From NCBI GenBank assembly GCA_938022205.1, contig CALIEB010000008.1, forward strand, positions 55,380-119,379: DNA of 64,000 nt. The letters are read 5' to 3'. Each line of letters begins with the position of its first letter. Positions within the stretch are counted from its first letter, which is position 1. Below are positions 1-8,774 of the stretch, piece after piece. This DNA is from an uncultured Anaerolineae bacterium (GTDB lineage: Bacteria > Chloroflexota > Anaerolineae > Aggregatilineales > Phototrophicaceae). The position numbers and the translations under genes are program-made. Under the pieces are notes generated by a model. The model was not told where the DNA came from, ran no database searches, and saw nothing but the letters and a program-made list of their open reading frames with translations.

Positions 1-135
1 GACCCCAGCCTGATGGGGCGGCTGCGTCGTCTGCCGGCGCGCGTGCAGATGGCGGCACTGCTGGTCTTTTTGGGTGGGTTCTTGTTTATCTCGCGTCGTC
101 GTCAAGAGTCCCCTATGAAGGAAGCTGTGGTCTAG
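1..135 (+). CDS. C-terminal end of an unknown membrane protein (partial)
   Basis: The frame is open from the first base and ends at TAG 133-135, giving the last 44 residues of a protein whose start lies outside the window. The visible part has basic residues, one hydrophobic stretch (MAALLVFLGGFLFI) that fits a single membrane anchor, then Arg-Arg-Arg and a short polar tail. The RRR flank suggests the C-terminus is cytoplasmic. An intrinsic terminator follows about 20 bases downstream. The family cannot be recognised from this fragment. Confidence 0.6.
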   Translation, partial: DPSLMGRLRRLPARVQMAALLVFLGGFLFISRRRQESPMKEAVV

Positions 136-157
136 GCGGCAGCATCGCAACGCTAAC

Positions 158-186
158 AAGGGGGCGCACATCGCGCCCTTTTTTTG
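158..186 (+). terminator. Intrinsic terminator after the first partial gene
   Basis: GGGCGC (162-167) pairs with GCGCCC (173-178) around a 5-base loop. The stem is extended by weaker G-T and A-T pairs and followed by a run of T from 179. It separates the partial membrane gene from the PDH operon. Confidence 0.85.
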
Positions 187-317
187 TGCTAGCTTTTGCG
201 CCATTGTGTTCAAATTCGTGCCGCTTTTTTTAGACACAATGTTTGACCAGAAGCTAATCGCTAGGTAAACTAGGAGACAACGTGTTGGCATGTCGTGAGG
301 ATAAGGAGCGGGCAACT

Positions 318-1304
318 ATGGCAACACCTAACAAAGAAACCGTTTTAGAATGGTATCGGCAGATGGTTCTCATTCGTGAGTTCGAAGAAGCCTGCCAGCA
401 GCTTTACAACGAAAAGCGTATTACTGGTGTTTACTTACATCTTTACAGCGGTCACGAGGCGATTGGCGTGGCGGCGGTCGCCTGCATGGAAGTTGGGCGC
501 GACCACATCATCACAGCGTATCGTGACCATGGTTTGGCGTTGGCAATCGGCGTTGACCCCAACAAGGTCATGGCGGAGATGATGGGGCGGCGCGACGGCA
601 CGAGTGGCGGCAAAGGCGGCAGCATGCACCTCGCCAGCCGTGAGCATAATTTCTGGGGCGGCTATGCCATTGTGGGCGGGCATTTGCCGCTGGCGACGGG
701 CATTGCCCTCGCCGAGCAGTACAACGGCACAGGCGGTGTGGTCATCAGCATGATTGGCGACGGCGCGACCAACAACGGCTATTTTCACGAGGCGTTGAAC
801 ATGAGCGGCGTGTGGGATTTGCCCAACATTTGGATTATCGAGAACAACGGCTACGGCATGGGGACGGCGGTGGAACGCGCTGCGGGCAACCCCATCTTGC
901 ACCAGCGGGCGTTGGGCTATGGCATCAAAGATCTCGAGCGTGTCGACGGGCAGGACGTGTTTGCTATGTACGAGGCGGTGCAAGCGGCGGTTGAACACGC
1001 CCGCGCTGGCTATGGCAGCGTTCTCATCGAAGCGATTACCTACCGCTATCGCGGGCATGGCGTGAGCGACAAGCAGTACGACTCTAAGCTGCGCGAAGAG
1101 TTGGAAAAGTGGAAGCGCGAGAAAGACCCCATCACCATTCTGCGCAATCGCCTTGAGAAGAAATACAAGGACATCGCCAAGACGTTAGACGCTATTGACG
1201 CAGAGCAAAAGGCGGTCGTCGAGCGCAGCATCGCCTTTGCTGAAGCTAGTCCGCTGCCTAACACCTATGAAGAGCTGTTTGCCCACGTTTATGTAGAGAG
1301 CTAG
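318..1304 (+). CDS. pdhA: Pyruvate dehydrogenase E1 component, alpha subunit
   Basis: Thiamine-diphosphate-dependent decarboxylase subunit of the pyruvate dehydrogenase complex; with E1 beta it decarboxylates pyruvate and transfers the acetyl group to lipoyl-E2. At 328 residues it has the usual length. The TPP motif begins with GDG at residues 147-149 and ends with Asn-Asn at 176-177; the following GYGMGTAVER stretch is typical of PDH rather than acetoin dehydrogenase. The ATG at 318 is preferred over an upstream in-frame start because AAGGAG lies 9 bases before it. First gene of a tight operon (12 bases to pdhB). The loop phosphorylated in mammalian E1 alpha is present as YRYRGHGVSD, but the two main regulatory serines are replaced by Gly and Asp. 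No E3 (lpd) gene follows. Confidence 0.93.
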   Translation: MATPNKETVLEWYRQMVLIREFEEACQQLYNEKRITGVYLHLYSGHEAIGVAAVACMEVGRDHIITAYRDHGLALAIGVDPNKVMAEMMGRRDGTSGGKGGSMHLASREHNFWGGYAIVGGHLPLATGIALAEQYNGTGGVVISMIGDGATNNGYFHEALNMSGVWDLPNIWIIENNGYGMGTAVERAAGNPILHQRALGYGIKDLERVDGQDVFAMYEAVQAAVEHARAGYGSVLIEAITYRYRGHGVSDKQYDSKLREELEKWKREKDPITILRNRLEKKYKDIAKTLDAIDAEQKAVVERSIAFAEASPLPNTYEELFAHVYVES

Positions 1305-1316
1305 AGGGGAAAAACG

Positions 1317-2300
1317 ATGGTCGCTGTAAAGAATTTGCCCGTGCGCGAAGCCTTGCGCAAGGCACTCATGGAGGAGATGGAACGTGACGAGCGCGTGTTC
1401 GTCATGGGGCAAGAAGTGGGGCAGTGGCAAGGCACGCACCGCGTCACGCAGGGCTTTCTCGACAAGTTTGGCGAGAAGCGCGTGCGCGACACGCCGATTA
1501 GCGAGATGGCGATTGCAGGCGCGGCGGTAGGCGCGGCAATGGCGGGGTTGCGTCCGGTTGCTGAGATTATGACGATTAACTTTGCCTTTTTAGCGTTCGA
1601 CGCGCTGATTAACCACGCCGCCAAAATTCACTACATGTTTAACGGACAGTTTCGCGTGCCGTTAGTTGTGCGCGCCGCCAGTGGTTGGGGCAACCAAGCC
1701 ACCGCCACGCACAGCCACACGCCCGAGCCTATCTTCGCGCATTTTACGGGCTTGTATGTTGGCTGTCCCTCCAACGCGGCGGACGCTTACGGCATGTTGA
1801 AAGCCTCTATCCGCGACGAGAACCCGGTGCTTTTTACCGAAAGCATCGCGCTTTATCCCAAGCCCGGTCCTGTTCCTGACGACGTGGATTATCTCGTGCC
1901 GATTGGCAAGGGCGACATCAAACGCGAGGGCAAGCACGTGACACTCGTCGCTTATGCGCGTGGCGTGGAGTGGTGCTTGACCGCTGCCAAAGAGCTGGCG
2001 AAAGAGGGCATCGAGTGCGAGGTGGTCGACGTGCGCTGGCTGCGTCCGTTGGACACTGCGCTGGTGTTTGAGAGCTTCAAGAAAACCAATCGCGCTGTGA
2101 TTGTCGAGGAGTCGCTTCCGTTGTATAGTTTTGGTAGTGAGATTGCCGCGCAGTTGCAAGAACACTGCTTTGATTACATGGATGCACCCATCAAGCGCGT
2201 GAGCGCGTTGGATGTGCCGGTGCCTTACAGCCATGACCTTGAGTTGATGTGCTTCCCAAATGCTGAAAAAGTCATCGCTGCGGTGAAGGAGATTGTCTAA
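1317..2300 (+). CDS. pdhB: Pyruvate dehydrogenase E1 component, beta subunit
   Basis: Partner of the E1 alpha subunit in the alpha2-beta2 E1 enzyme. At 327 residues it has family length and carries the transketolase-like pyrimidine-binding domain in the N-terminal half and the C-terminal transketolase domain. Recognisable signatures are RDTPISE near residue 57, the glycine/alanine-rich AGAAVGAAMAG stretch after it, and DVRWLRPLD in the C-terminal domain. The start follows GAGGGG with normal spacing. The next gene starts 2 bases after its stop, so the three subunits are probably co-translated. A branched-chain 2-oxoacid specificity cannot be fully excluded. Confidence 0.92.
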   Translation: MVAVKNLPVREALRKALMEEMERDERVFVMGQEVGQWQGTHRVTQGFLDKFGEKRVRDTPISEMAIAGAAVGAAMAGLRPVAEIMTINFAFLAFDALINHAAKIHYMFNGQFRVPLVVRAASGWGNQATATHSHTPEPIFAHFTGLYVGCPSNAADAYGMLKASIRDENPVLFTESIALYPKPGPVPDDVDYLVPIGKGDIKREGKHVTLVAYARGVEWCLTAAKELAKEGIECEVVDVRWLRPLDTALVFESFKKTNRAVIVEESLPLYSFGSEIAAQLQEHCFDYMDAPIKRVSALDVPVPYSHDLELMCFPNAEKVIAAVKEIV

Positions 2301-2302
2301 CG

Positions 2303-3535
2303 ATGGCACATGAAGTGAGGTTAAGCATGGACGGCACGCTGTTAAACTGGCTCAAAGCGGTCGGTGACAGCGTGAAGAAGGGCGAAATTATCGCTGAGTT
2401 CGAGGCGGACAAAGCTACCGTTGAGGTGGAAGCTCCGGCTGATGGTGTGCTGGTGCAGCTTCACGGCGCGGTAGGCGATGAGATGAAAGAAGGCACGGTG
2501 ATTGCGTTGGTGGGCGAAAGCGGCGAAAAACCCGCGCCGCAAGCCATCGCTACACCGCAAGCTGCTACTACCGCGCCGGCTGGTAACGGTGCAAGCGTGA
2601 CCGAAGACGGACGCATCAAAGCCTCGCCGCTGGCGCGCAAGATTGCTCAAGAGAAGGGCATTGACCTGCAAACGCTGTCTGGCACCGGACCCGGCGGACG
2701 CATTGTCAAGTCGGACGTGGAGAACGTTACCCCTAGCGCAGCTCCGCGCCCTGTGACCCCGGCGGTGGCTCCTGCTGCATTCGCGCCTGTACCAGCTGCA
2801 CTTGGCGGGCGCACGACCTATGGCAAGCTGCCCGAAGGCGATGACGTGGAAGTGCTTGACATCAACAAGATGCGCCAAACCATTGCCGATGCCACCGTGC
2901 TGAGCAAGCAGTACATCCCGCATTTTTACGTGACGGTGGAGATTGACGTGGAGCCGCTGCTGGCGTTGCGCGCCCAGCTCAACAAGAGCCTTGAAAAAGA
3001 GGGCGTGAAGCTCACGGTTAACGACATGATTGTCAAGGCAACCGCGCTCACGTTGCGCCAATTCCCCAACCTCAACACGCACTACTACGGCGACAAGCTG
3101 GTGCGGCACAAGCGCATCAACATCGGCATCAGCGTCGCGCTGCCCAACAACGGGTTGCTGAATGTCGTCGCGCAGGACGCGGACAAGGTGGCACTGAGCG
3201 AGCTGGCACGACGCAACAAAGAGATGTTTGAGCGCGCGCGCGCGGGCAAAATCAAGCCCGAAGACATTCGCGGCGCAACCTTCACCATCAGCAATCTCGG
3301 CGCGTATGACGTGGAGCAGTTCGCCGCGATTATCGCCGCGCCTGAAGCGGGTATCCTTGCCGTCAGTGCGGCGCGCAAAGTGCCGATTGTGCTGCCTGAC
3401 GACACGTTGGGCGTTGGCACGCGCATGAAAGCCACCATCAGCATTGACCATCGCGTCAGCGACGGTGCAGAAGGCGCGGAGTTCATGCGCTTCTTCCGCA
3501 CCTTGCTAGAAAATCCGATGCGGCTTGTGGTCTAG
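2303..3535 (+). CDS. pdhC: Dihydrolipoamide acetyltransferase (E2 of PDH)
   Basis: Core acyltransferase that moves acetyl groups from lipoamide to CoA. The 410 residues show one N-terminal lipoyl domain with the modified lysine in DKA (K37), an Ala/Pro linker, an E3/E1-binding domain at about 104-140 (SPLARKIAQEKGID, then GPGGRIVKSDVE), a second Ala/Pro linker, and the catalytic domain ending in the HRxxDG motif (His383, Asp387). A single lipoyl domain is at the small end for E2 but common in bacteria. It starts 2 bases after pdhB. The E3-binding domain implies an lpd gene elsewhere in the genome. Confidence 0.93.
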   Translation: MAHEVRLSMDGTLLNWLKAVGDSVKKGEIIAEFEADKATVEVEAPADGVLVQLHGAVGDEMKEGTVIALVGESGEKPAPQAIATPQAATTAPAGNGASVTEDGRIKASPLARKIAQEKGIDLQTLSGTGPGGRIVKSDVENVTPSAAPRPVTPAVAPAAFAPVPAALGGRTTYGKLPEGDDVEVLDINKMRQTIADATVLSKQYIPHFYVTVEIDVEPLLALRAQLNKSLEKEGVKLTVNDMIVKATALTLRQFPNLNTHYYGDKLVRHKRINIGISVALPNNGLLNVVAQDADKVALSELARRNKEMFERARAGKIKPEDIRGATFTISNLGAYDVEQFAAIIAAPEAGILAVSAARKVPIVLPDDTLGVGTRMKATISIDHRVSDGAEGAEFMRFFRTLLENPMRLVV

Positions 3536-3538
3536 CCG

Positions 3539-4096
3539 ATGACGGCACAGCCCCCTTCACAATTTGCCCGCGCGTTAAGCCTGTTGCAAACGGGTCCGCG
3601 CGGGCTGTTCTACCGCTTTCTCGACCAATGGACGCGCAAGCGCACCGGTGCACCCTACTGGGCGGTGACGCGCATCACGCCGCAGCTTTACGTGGGCGGG
3701 CAGCACTACGCAAAGGGCTGGCACGCCATGCAAGCGGAGGGCATCACTGCGATTGTCAACCTGCGCGAGCCGCACCATGACGACCTCGCCAAAGGCATCG
3801 GCGGCGCGTATCATCTACACTTGCCCACGCGCGACAACACGCCACCGACACTCGACGACCTCGTACGGGGCGTGCGCTTTATCGCCGAACACATCGCACA
3901 AGGGCGCAAAGTGTACGTGCATTGTGGTGTGGGCGTGGGACGTGCGCCTACGCAGGCGGCGGCTTATCTCATCAGCACAGGCATGAGCGCGCGCGAGGCG
4001 GTGCGCACCATCAAGCGCGTGCGCCCGTTTATCCACATGACCCCGATGCAGCACGCGCAGTTAGAGGCGTTTGCAGCGCACTGGCAGCAGCTTTAG
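3539..4096 (+). CDS. Dual-specificity / tyrosine-type protein phosphatase
   Basis: Cysteine phosphatase of the dual-specificity fold, 185 residues. The P-loop VHCGVGVGR gives the HCX5R signature with catalytic Cys129 and Arg135; Asp99 in LPTRDNTPP is a plausible general acid. The N-terminal 50 residues are basic. The gene begins 3 bases after the pdhC stop, so it is very probably the last gene of the PDH operon and translationally coupled to E2. The substrate is unknown: it could act on phosphoproteins or, like related enzymes, on a phospholipid or nucleotide. A link to PDH phosphorylation is only inferred from position. Confidence 0.8.
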   Translation: MTAQPPSQFARALSLLQTGPRGLFYRFLDQWTRKRTGAPYWAVTRITPQLYVGGQHYAKGWHAMQAEGITAIVNLREPHHDDLAKGIGGAYHLHLPTRDNTPPTLDDLVRGVRFIAEHIAQGRKVYVHCGVGVGRAPTQAAAYLISTGMSAREAVRTIKRVRPFIHMTPMQHAQLEAFAAHWQQL

Positions 4097-4131
4097 TGTC
4101 GGCACACACGCGCAAATTGCTTGCGTTCACC

Positions 4132-4161
4132 TTCGCCACACGCGAAAAAACATGCTATCAT
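4132..4161 (+). promoter_or_regulatory. Putative promoter for the Roadblock/VWA pair
   Basis: TATCAT at 4156-4161, preceded by TGC as an extended -10, lies 31 bases before the first ATG of the Roadblock gene. A weak -35 candidate (TTCGCC, 4132-4137) sits 18 bases upstream. The -10 resembles those before several other genes in this window. Confidence 0.4.
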
Positions 4162-4191
4162 AAGGGGTGTGTGACAGTCGCCTAAAGAAGG

Positions 4192-4605
4192 ATGATGAAC
4201 GTTATGGAGCCGCAATTCCGCAGCGAAGCCCTTGAAAACGAACTCAAGAAGATTTATCACCTAGTTGATGGGGTGATGGCGACCGTAATTGTCAACATCG
4301 ATGGGCTGCTGGTCGCTGCTTATCCCGCTGGCGACGAGGAAAACCCGCACGAGAACCCCACCAGTAGCCCGCAAGTTGCCGCAATGGCTGCCACGCTCAT
4401 CGGCTTGGCGGAAAAGACGCTGGGACGTTTGGCGCAAGGCTCGCTAGAACGCCTGCTTATGGAGGGCGAGGAAGGCACGATGGTGGTGTATCCTGCCGGT
4501 CGCGCTGCTGTCGCCGTGTTGGTCGTCAAAACCGCGCACATGGGCCATGTGCTGTACGCTACCAAACAGTCCGCCGCTGAAGTAGAACGTATCTTAGGAA
4601 GCTAA
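4192..4605 (+). CDS. Roadblock/LC7-domain protein
   Basis: Small single-domain protein of 137 residues (133 if the ATG at 4204 is used) with the Roadblock/LC7 (longin-like) fold: an N-terminal helix, then VDGVMATVIVNIDGLLVAAY, a helix rich in Ala/Leu (AAMAATLIGLAEKTLGRL), and strands ending VAVLVVKTAHMGHVLY. In bacteria such proteins commonly act as dimeric partners or activators of small Ras-like GTPases (MglA type) in polarity or signalling. No GTPase gene is adjacent here. The next gene, a VWA membrane protein, begins within a few bases of its stop, so they are probably co-expressed. The function is not known from the sequence. Confidence 0.75.
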   Translation: MMNVMEPQFRSEALENELKKIYHLVDGVMATVIVNIDGLLVAAYPAGDEENPHENPTSSPQVAAMAATLIGLAEKTLGRLAQGSLERLLMEGEEGTMVVYPAGRAAVAVLVVKTAHMGHVLYATKQSAAEVERILGS

Positions 4606-4608
4606 TCC

Positions 4609-7281
4609 CTGTCTCTGTTCTTTCCGTTTGCTTTACTATTGCTGCTTGCGCTGCCCTACGTGTGGTGGGTCGGGCGACCGCGCCGCCCGACGCGCCGCCG
4701 TGACCTTGCCAGCTTGGGCGTGCGCACGCTGTTGCTGCTTGCGCTTGTCCTTGCCCTCGCTAATTTGACCGCCCGCCAGAACAGCCAGCGGCTGGCGGTC
4801 GTCTTTCTTCTTGACGCTTCCGACAGCTTGGACACGCAAGCGCGTGCCGCCCAACAAACCTTCCTTGCCCAAGCGTTGGCGCAAAAGCCGGTGGACGCGC
4901 TGTGGGCGGGCGTGGTCTTCGGCGCGAACGCGCTGGTTTTTCAGTCGCTCACGACGCAAGCTGAGCCGCCGCAAACCCTTCCGCGCGTGCAAGCGGGCGA
5001 GAGCGACCTCGCGGGGGCATTGGCGTTAGGTCTCGCGCTCGTGCCGTCGGATGCCAGCGCACGGTTGGTGTTGCTCAGCGACGGCGACCAGACGCGCGGT
5101 GACCTGCTGGCGGCAGCGCGTCGAGCGGCGGCGTTGGGTGTGACGCTGGATGTGCTGCCGCTTGTGCGCCCGCAAACGGCAGATGTGCGTTTACTCGAAG
5201 TTGGGCTGCCATCGCGCGTGCTGCCTGAGCAAGCGTTTGATTTAACTCTGACGCTTGCTGCTGACGCGCCGACCCGCGCGCAAGTGCTGGTCAGCCGCGA
5301 CGGTGAGCTTCTGGAACAGGCGAGCCTCACCCTGCAAGCTGGCGAGAACCGTTACACGCTGCCTCAGCAGGCAGCTGGTGCCGGTTTCTTGCGCTACCGT
5401 GTGCAAGTTTTGGCGGCGGATGACCCCATTCCACAAAATAATCGCCTTGACGCGGTGACGCAAGTGGTTGGGCGAGCGCGCCTGCTGCTGGTGACTGAGG
5501 ATGACAACGCCGCCGCGCTGGCGCGTCTCTTGCAGGCAGGTGGCTATGACGTGCGCGTCGCACGCCCCGCTGCCATGTCTAGCGACCCGCTGGCGTTGGC
5601 GGCATACGAGAGCATTGTGGTCGCCAACGTCCCCGCGACGAGCTGGACGATGCCGCAAATGCGCGCCTTACAGACCGCCGTTGAGGCTTTGGGCGTGGGC
5701 GCGGTCTTTGTAGGTGGCGACCGCAGCTACGCGCTCGGCGGCTACGCCAACACGCCGCTTGAGGAGCTGCTGCCGCTGGCGATGACCCTGCGCGACCCGC
5801 AACGGCTGCCACAACTGACGCTTGCCTACGTTATCGACACGTCGGGCAGCATGAACACGTCTGACGACGGCGCGCTGACCTATCTGCAGCTGGGACAAAT
5901 CGCTATGGACACCTCGCTTGAGCTGCTGCAGCCAACCGACCGCGCCGCGATTGTCACGTTCGACAGCGTGGGGCGGTGGGTGGCGCGCCTGCAAGACCGC
6001 GCCGACAAGCGTGAGCTGCAGCGGTTGATACGCGGCATGACTAGCGGCGGCGGCACAGACGTGCTAGGCGCGTTGCGCTTGGTCACACAGGAGCTAGCGG
6101 CGGATGACGCGCCGCTTAAGCACGTGATTTTGCTGACCGACGGCGGTGCTTCTGGGCGCGGTTTGGCAGAACAGGGCGCGGCGATGGCGCGGGCGGGCAT
6201 CACGCTTTCGGTCATCGTCATCGGGCGCGCCCCGCCTGACTTCATGCGTCCGCTGGCGGAGGCTAACGGCGGCAATTATTATGAGGTGCGCGATGCCCAA
6301 CAAATCCCGCGCATCTTCGCCCAAGAGACCGTGCTGGCTTCGCGTTCCTATCTCGCGGAAGGCACATTCACACCTATGCTAGCCGCTCGCCACCCCATCA
6401 TGACGAGCATTACGTCCGCGCCGCCTCTCTCGGGCTATGTGGTCACCTCGCCCAAAGACACCGCGCAAATGCTGCTGGTGGTGGGTGAATACGACGACCC
6501 GCTGCTGGCGGCGTGGCAGTTCGGGCTTGGGCGCGTCGTGGCGTTCACCAGCGACACGGGTGCGTGGGCGCAGGCGTGGCAGGCGTGGACGGACGCGGGG
6601 CGGTTTTGGGGGCAAGCCGTGAGCTGGACACAGCCGCCGCCTAGCGACGCGCTGCGCGTGACACTCATCGCGCAAGGCGACGGCGTGCGCGTCGACGTGG
6701 AAGCGCAAGCCGCTGATGGTACGTTCCTCAACGGGCTGTCGCTGACCGGCACGCTGCTCGCGCCCGACGGTAGTACAACCCGCGCCACACTTCAGCAGAC
6801 CAACATCGGCAGCTATGCGGCGGTGTTCGCAGCTTCACAAGAGGGCGTGTATCTCTTTACGGTCGAGGGCTATGACACGCAAGGCACAGCCTATCGCAGC
6901 CTAGCGGGCTGGGCGCGCACCTACAGCCGCGAGTATTTGCCGCAAACAGGCGGTGCGGCACGCTTAGCGGAGGCGGCGGCGGTCACAGGCGGGCGCGTGT
7001 TGAACGACGCGGACGCAGCCTTCGCGCCACCGCTGCGGGCGGTTTTGGCGGATGTGCCGCTCTGGCAAGCGTTGGTTGGGCTGGCATTGCTGCTGCTGCC
7101 TCTGGACGTTGCCATACGACGGTTGCTGATTAGCGAGCGCGACCTTACGCGGCTGTGGACGCGCTTAACCCCTCATCCTCGCTCCTTCTCCCAGCAGGCG
7201 AAGGGAGACGGAGTGCGAGAGGGGCATGGAGAGGACACCGTGCGCGCCTTGCTCGACAAGAAACGCGGCAGCTCGCGCTAA
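4609..7281 (+). CDS. Large membrane protein with two VWA domains and a glutamine-amidotransferase-like domain (BatA-type N-terminus)
   Basis: About 890 residues. The N-terminus has two hydrophobic segments separated by GRPRRPTRRR, as in aerotolerance/BatA proteins. Then come a VWA-like domain with DASDS (about residue 69), a beta-sandwich region, an amidotransferase-like Rossmann domain (about 300-390), a second VWA domain with a perfect MIDAS motif (DTSGSM from residue 410), another beta domain and a C-terminal membrane segment. No internal ATG fits the N-terminus. AGGAAG at 4596-4601 sits 7 bases before CTG 4609, which restores the complete first membrane helix, so I prefer CTG; TTG at 4639 is the alternative. 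Metal-dependent adhesion or complex assembly at the membrane is likely. Its last ~35 codons include a palindromic repeat. Confidence 0.75.
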   Translation: MSLFFPFALLLLLALPYVWWVGRPRRPTRRRDLASLGVRTLLLLALVLALANLTARQNSQRLAVVFLLDASDSLDTQARAAQQTFLAQALAQKPVDALWAGVVFGANALVFQSLTTQAEPPQTLPRVQAGESDLAGALALGLALVPSDASARLVLLSDGDQTRGDLLAAARRAAALGVTLDVLPLVRPQTADVRLLEVGLPSRVLPEQAFDLTLTLAADAPTRAQVLVSRDGELLEQASLTLQAGENRYTLPQQAAGAGFLRYRVQVLAADDPIPQNNRLDAVTQVVGRARLLLVTEDDNAAALARLLQAGGYDVRVARPAAMSSDPLALAAYESIVVANVPATSWTMPQMRALQTAVEALGVGAVFVGGDRSYALGGYANTPLEELLPLAMTLRDPQRLPQLTLAYVIDTSGSMNTSDDGALTYLQLGQIAMDTSLELLQPTDRAAIVTFDSVGRWVARLQDRADKRELQRLIRGMTSGGGTDVLGALRLVTQELAADDAPLKHVILLTDGGASGRGLAEQGAAMARAGITLSVIVIGRAPPDFMRPLAEANGGNYYEVRDAQQIPRIFAQETVLASRSYLAEGTFTPMLAARHPIMTSITSAPPLSGYVVTSPKDTAQMLLVVGEYDDPLLAAWQFGLGRVVAFTSDTGAWAQAWQAWTDAGRFWGQAVSWTQPPPSDALRVTLIAQGDGVRVDVEAQAADGTFLNGLSLTGTLLAPDGSTTRATLQQTNIGSYAAVFAASQEGVYLFTVEGYDTQGTAYRSLAGWARTYSREYLPQTGGAARLAEAAAVTGGRVLNDADAAFAPPLRAVLADVPLWQALVGLALLLLPLDVAIRRLLISERDLTRLWTRLTPHPRSFSQQAKGDGVREGHGEDTVRALLDKKRGSSR
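7169..7224 (+). repeat. Imperfect palindromic repeat inside the end of the VWA gene
   Basis: CGCTCCTTCTCCC (7180-7192) faces GGGAGACGGAGTGCG (7203-7217) around a loop of about 10 bases, flanked by CCCCTC and GAGGGG. This is the look of a dispersed intergenic palindrome found in many bacterial genomes. It lies in frame in the VWA gene and encodes a Pro/Ser/Gly-rich tail beyond the last membrane helix. Only one copy is visible here, so dispersal is inferred. Confidence 0.5.
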
Positions 7282-7366
7282 ACCGTGCGCAAATGGTACG
7301 ATAGACAATGCACGCAAAACGCGGCACAATAGGCGTGACGTATCGTTAGCATTCTTGATGGGATAC

Positions 7367-8680
7367 ATGGAAACAAGGTATGATGTTATCGTCGTAGGCG
7401 GGCGTGTGGCGGGCGCAACGCTTGCTGCACGGCTTGCCGATTATGGCATGCGCGTGCTGTTGGTTGAGCGTGCCGCGCTGCCTTCGCTGCCGGCGGTCTC
7501 TTCGCCGATTATCTACGCTAGCACGATGGCGATGCTCGACGAGATTGGCGCAGATGAGGCTGCCTATGCCGCCAACACCCCCAAGATTACCCACATGCAC
7601 ACGGTCAACAGTCTGCTTAGCGGTAAGATACGCATTCCCCTTTACGCAGGGCGTGACTATGCCTACGCTATCGACCGCGCGCGCTTCGACAAGGCATTGT
7701 GGGACACGGCGTGCCAGCGTCCCAACGTCAGGGGGTTGATGGAAACCGCTGTGACCGACCTCTTGCAAGACGAGACGGGGCGCGTGATAGGCGTGACGCT
7801 TAAGCACAAGGACGGCACGACGACACAGGCTTACGCGCGCGGGGTGGTCGGCGCGGATGGTCGTTTTAGCGTGGTGGCGCGCAAGATGAACGCCGCTACC
7901 TATGACGAGAACAGCGAACATCCGACCGCGAATTACTACGCTTACTGGCGCGGTGTTGCGCCGTTTGCGCAGGGTGAAGGCGCGACGGCAGCCGCTTACG
8001 AGGGCGACGGCACGCTGGGCTACTTGGTCATGGACAGTGCGGACGGGCAAACGGTCGTTTGCGTCGAAGGGCGTTCAGCTGTGCTAGACCCACCGGCGGG
8101 CGGCGTGGAGGCGTTTTATCTCGACATGCTGCGCCGCAGTCCGCAGGTCTGGGCGCGTCTGGAAGGCGCGCAGCGCGTCACCAGCGTGCGCGGCATGCGC
8201 AACATCGGCAACAACTACCGTGACGCAGGCGGCGCGGGCTGGGCGTTGGTGGGCGACGCTTACCATCAAAAAGACCCGCTCGATGGGCAGGGTATTTACG
8301 ACGCGGTCTACACCGGCAAGGTGCTAGCACTTGCGCTTAAACGCTGGCATGCAGGCGAGCTGACATGGGAAGAGGCGGTGCGCGTCTACGATGAGGTCGT
8401 GCGCGTGCGCACCTATCCCATGTACAAGACGCTGCAAGACCGCGTGTTTGGCAGCTTTTACAGCGGCATGAACACGCGCAGCGTGCCGTCATGGGCAAGC
8501 GAGGCGGTGCGCACTGTCGGCACGTGGGCGTTGGCGGATGAGGATGTGAACGCGCTGATGGGCAAGATGCTCACGCGCCAGTTGCCGCCCGACATGGTCA
8601 CCGCGCTGGCAGCTCCCACGCTGTTGCGGGCGGTAGCACGCGGCGGACTGAACGCGCTGCGCCAACGCCTGATGGGTTGA
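7367..8680 (+). CDS. FAD-dependent oxidoreductase (PHBH-type monooxygenase / geranylgeranyl reductase-like)
   Basis: 437-residue flavoprotein. The N-terminal dinucleotide fold is YDVIVVGGRVAGATLAARL, with GGRVAG replacing GxGxxG as is usual in group A flavin monooxygenases. The second FAD motif, ALVGDAYHQKDPLDGQGI, is complete, and VVGADGRFSVVARK corresponds to the DG motif region. The substrate cannot be told; aromatic hydroxylation or reduction of an isoprenoid are both possible. Starts at 7367 or 7358 are equivalent in support; longer starts would run back into the VWA gene. It stands alone, with no obvious partner reductase. Confidence 0.78.
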   Translation: METRYDVIVVGGRVAGATLAARLADYGMRVLLVERAALPSLPAVSSPIIYASTMAMLDEIGADEAAYAANTPKITHMHTVNSLLSGKIRIPLYAGRDYAYAIDRARFDKALWDTACQRPNVRGLMETAVTDLLQDETGRVIGVTLKHKDGTTTQAYARGVVGADGRFSVVARKMNAATYDENSEHPTANYYAYWRGVAPFAQGEGATAAAYEGDGTLGYLVMDSADGQTVVCVEGRSAVLDPPAGGVEAFYLDMLRRSPQVWARLEGAQRVTSVRGMRNIGNNYRDAGGAGWALVGDAYHQKDPLDGQGIYDAVYTGKVLALALKRWHAGELTWEEAVRVYDEVVRVRTYPMYKTLQDRVFGSFYSGMNTRSVPSWASEAVRTVGTWALADEDVNALMGKMLTRQLPPDMVTALAAPTLLRAVARGGLNALRQRLMG

Positions 8681-8774
8681 TTGTTGCGTCAATGTGTCCG
8701 ACAAAACGGCGTTTTTTTCGTCGGGCTTGTGTGATGATTGCAGCAGTTGAACGTGCTATAGTAGATACCATGAG

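Noticed and set aside
2342..3451. Long open frame antisense to pdhC (369 codons)
   Set aside because: It lies wholly opposite a well-conserved gene, is rich in Arg/His/Val as expected for the reverse of GC-rich codons, and has no ribosome site or family resemblance.
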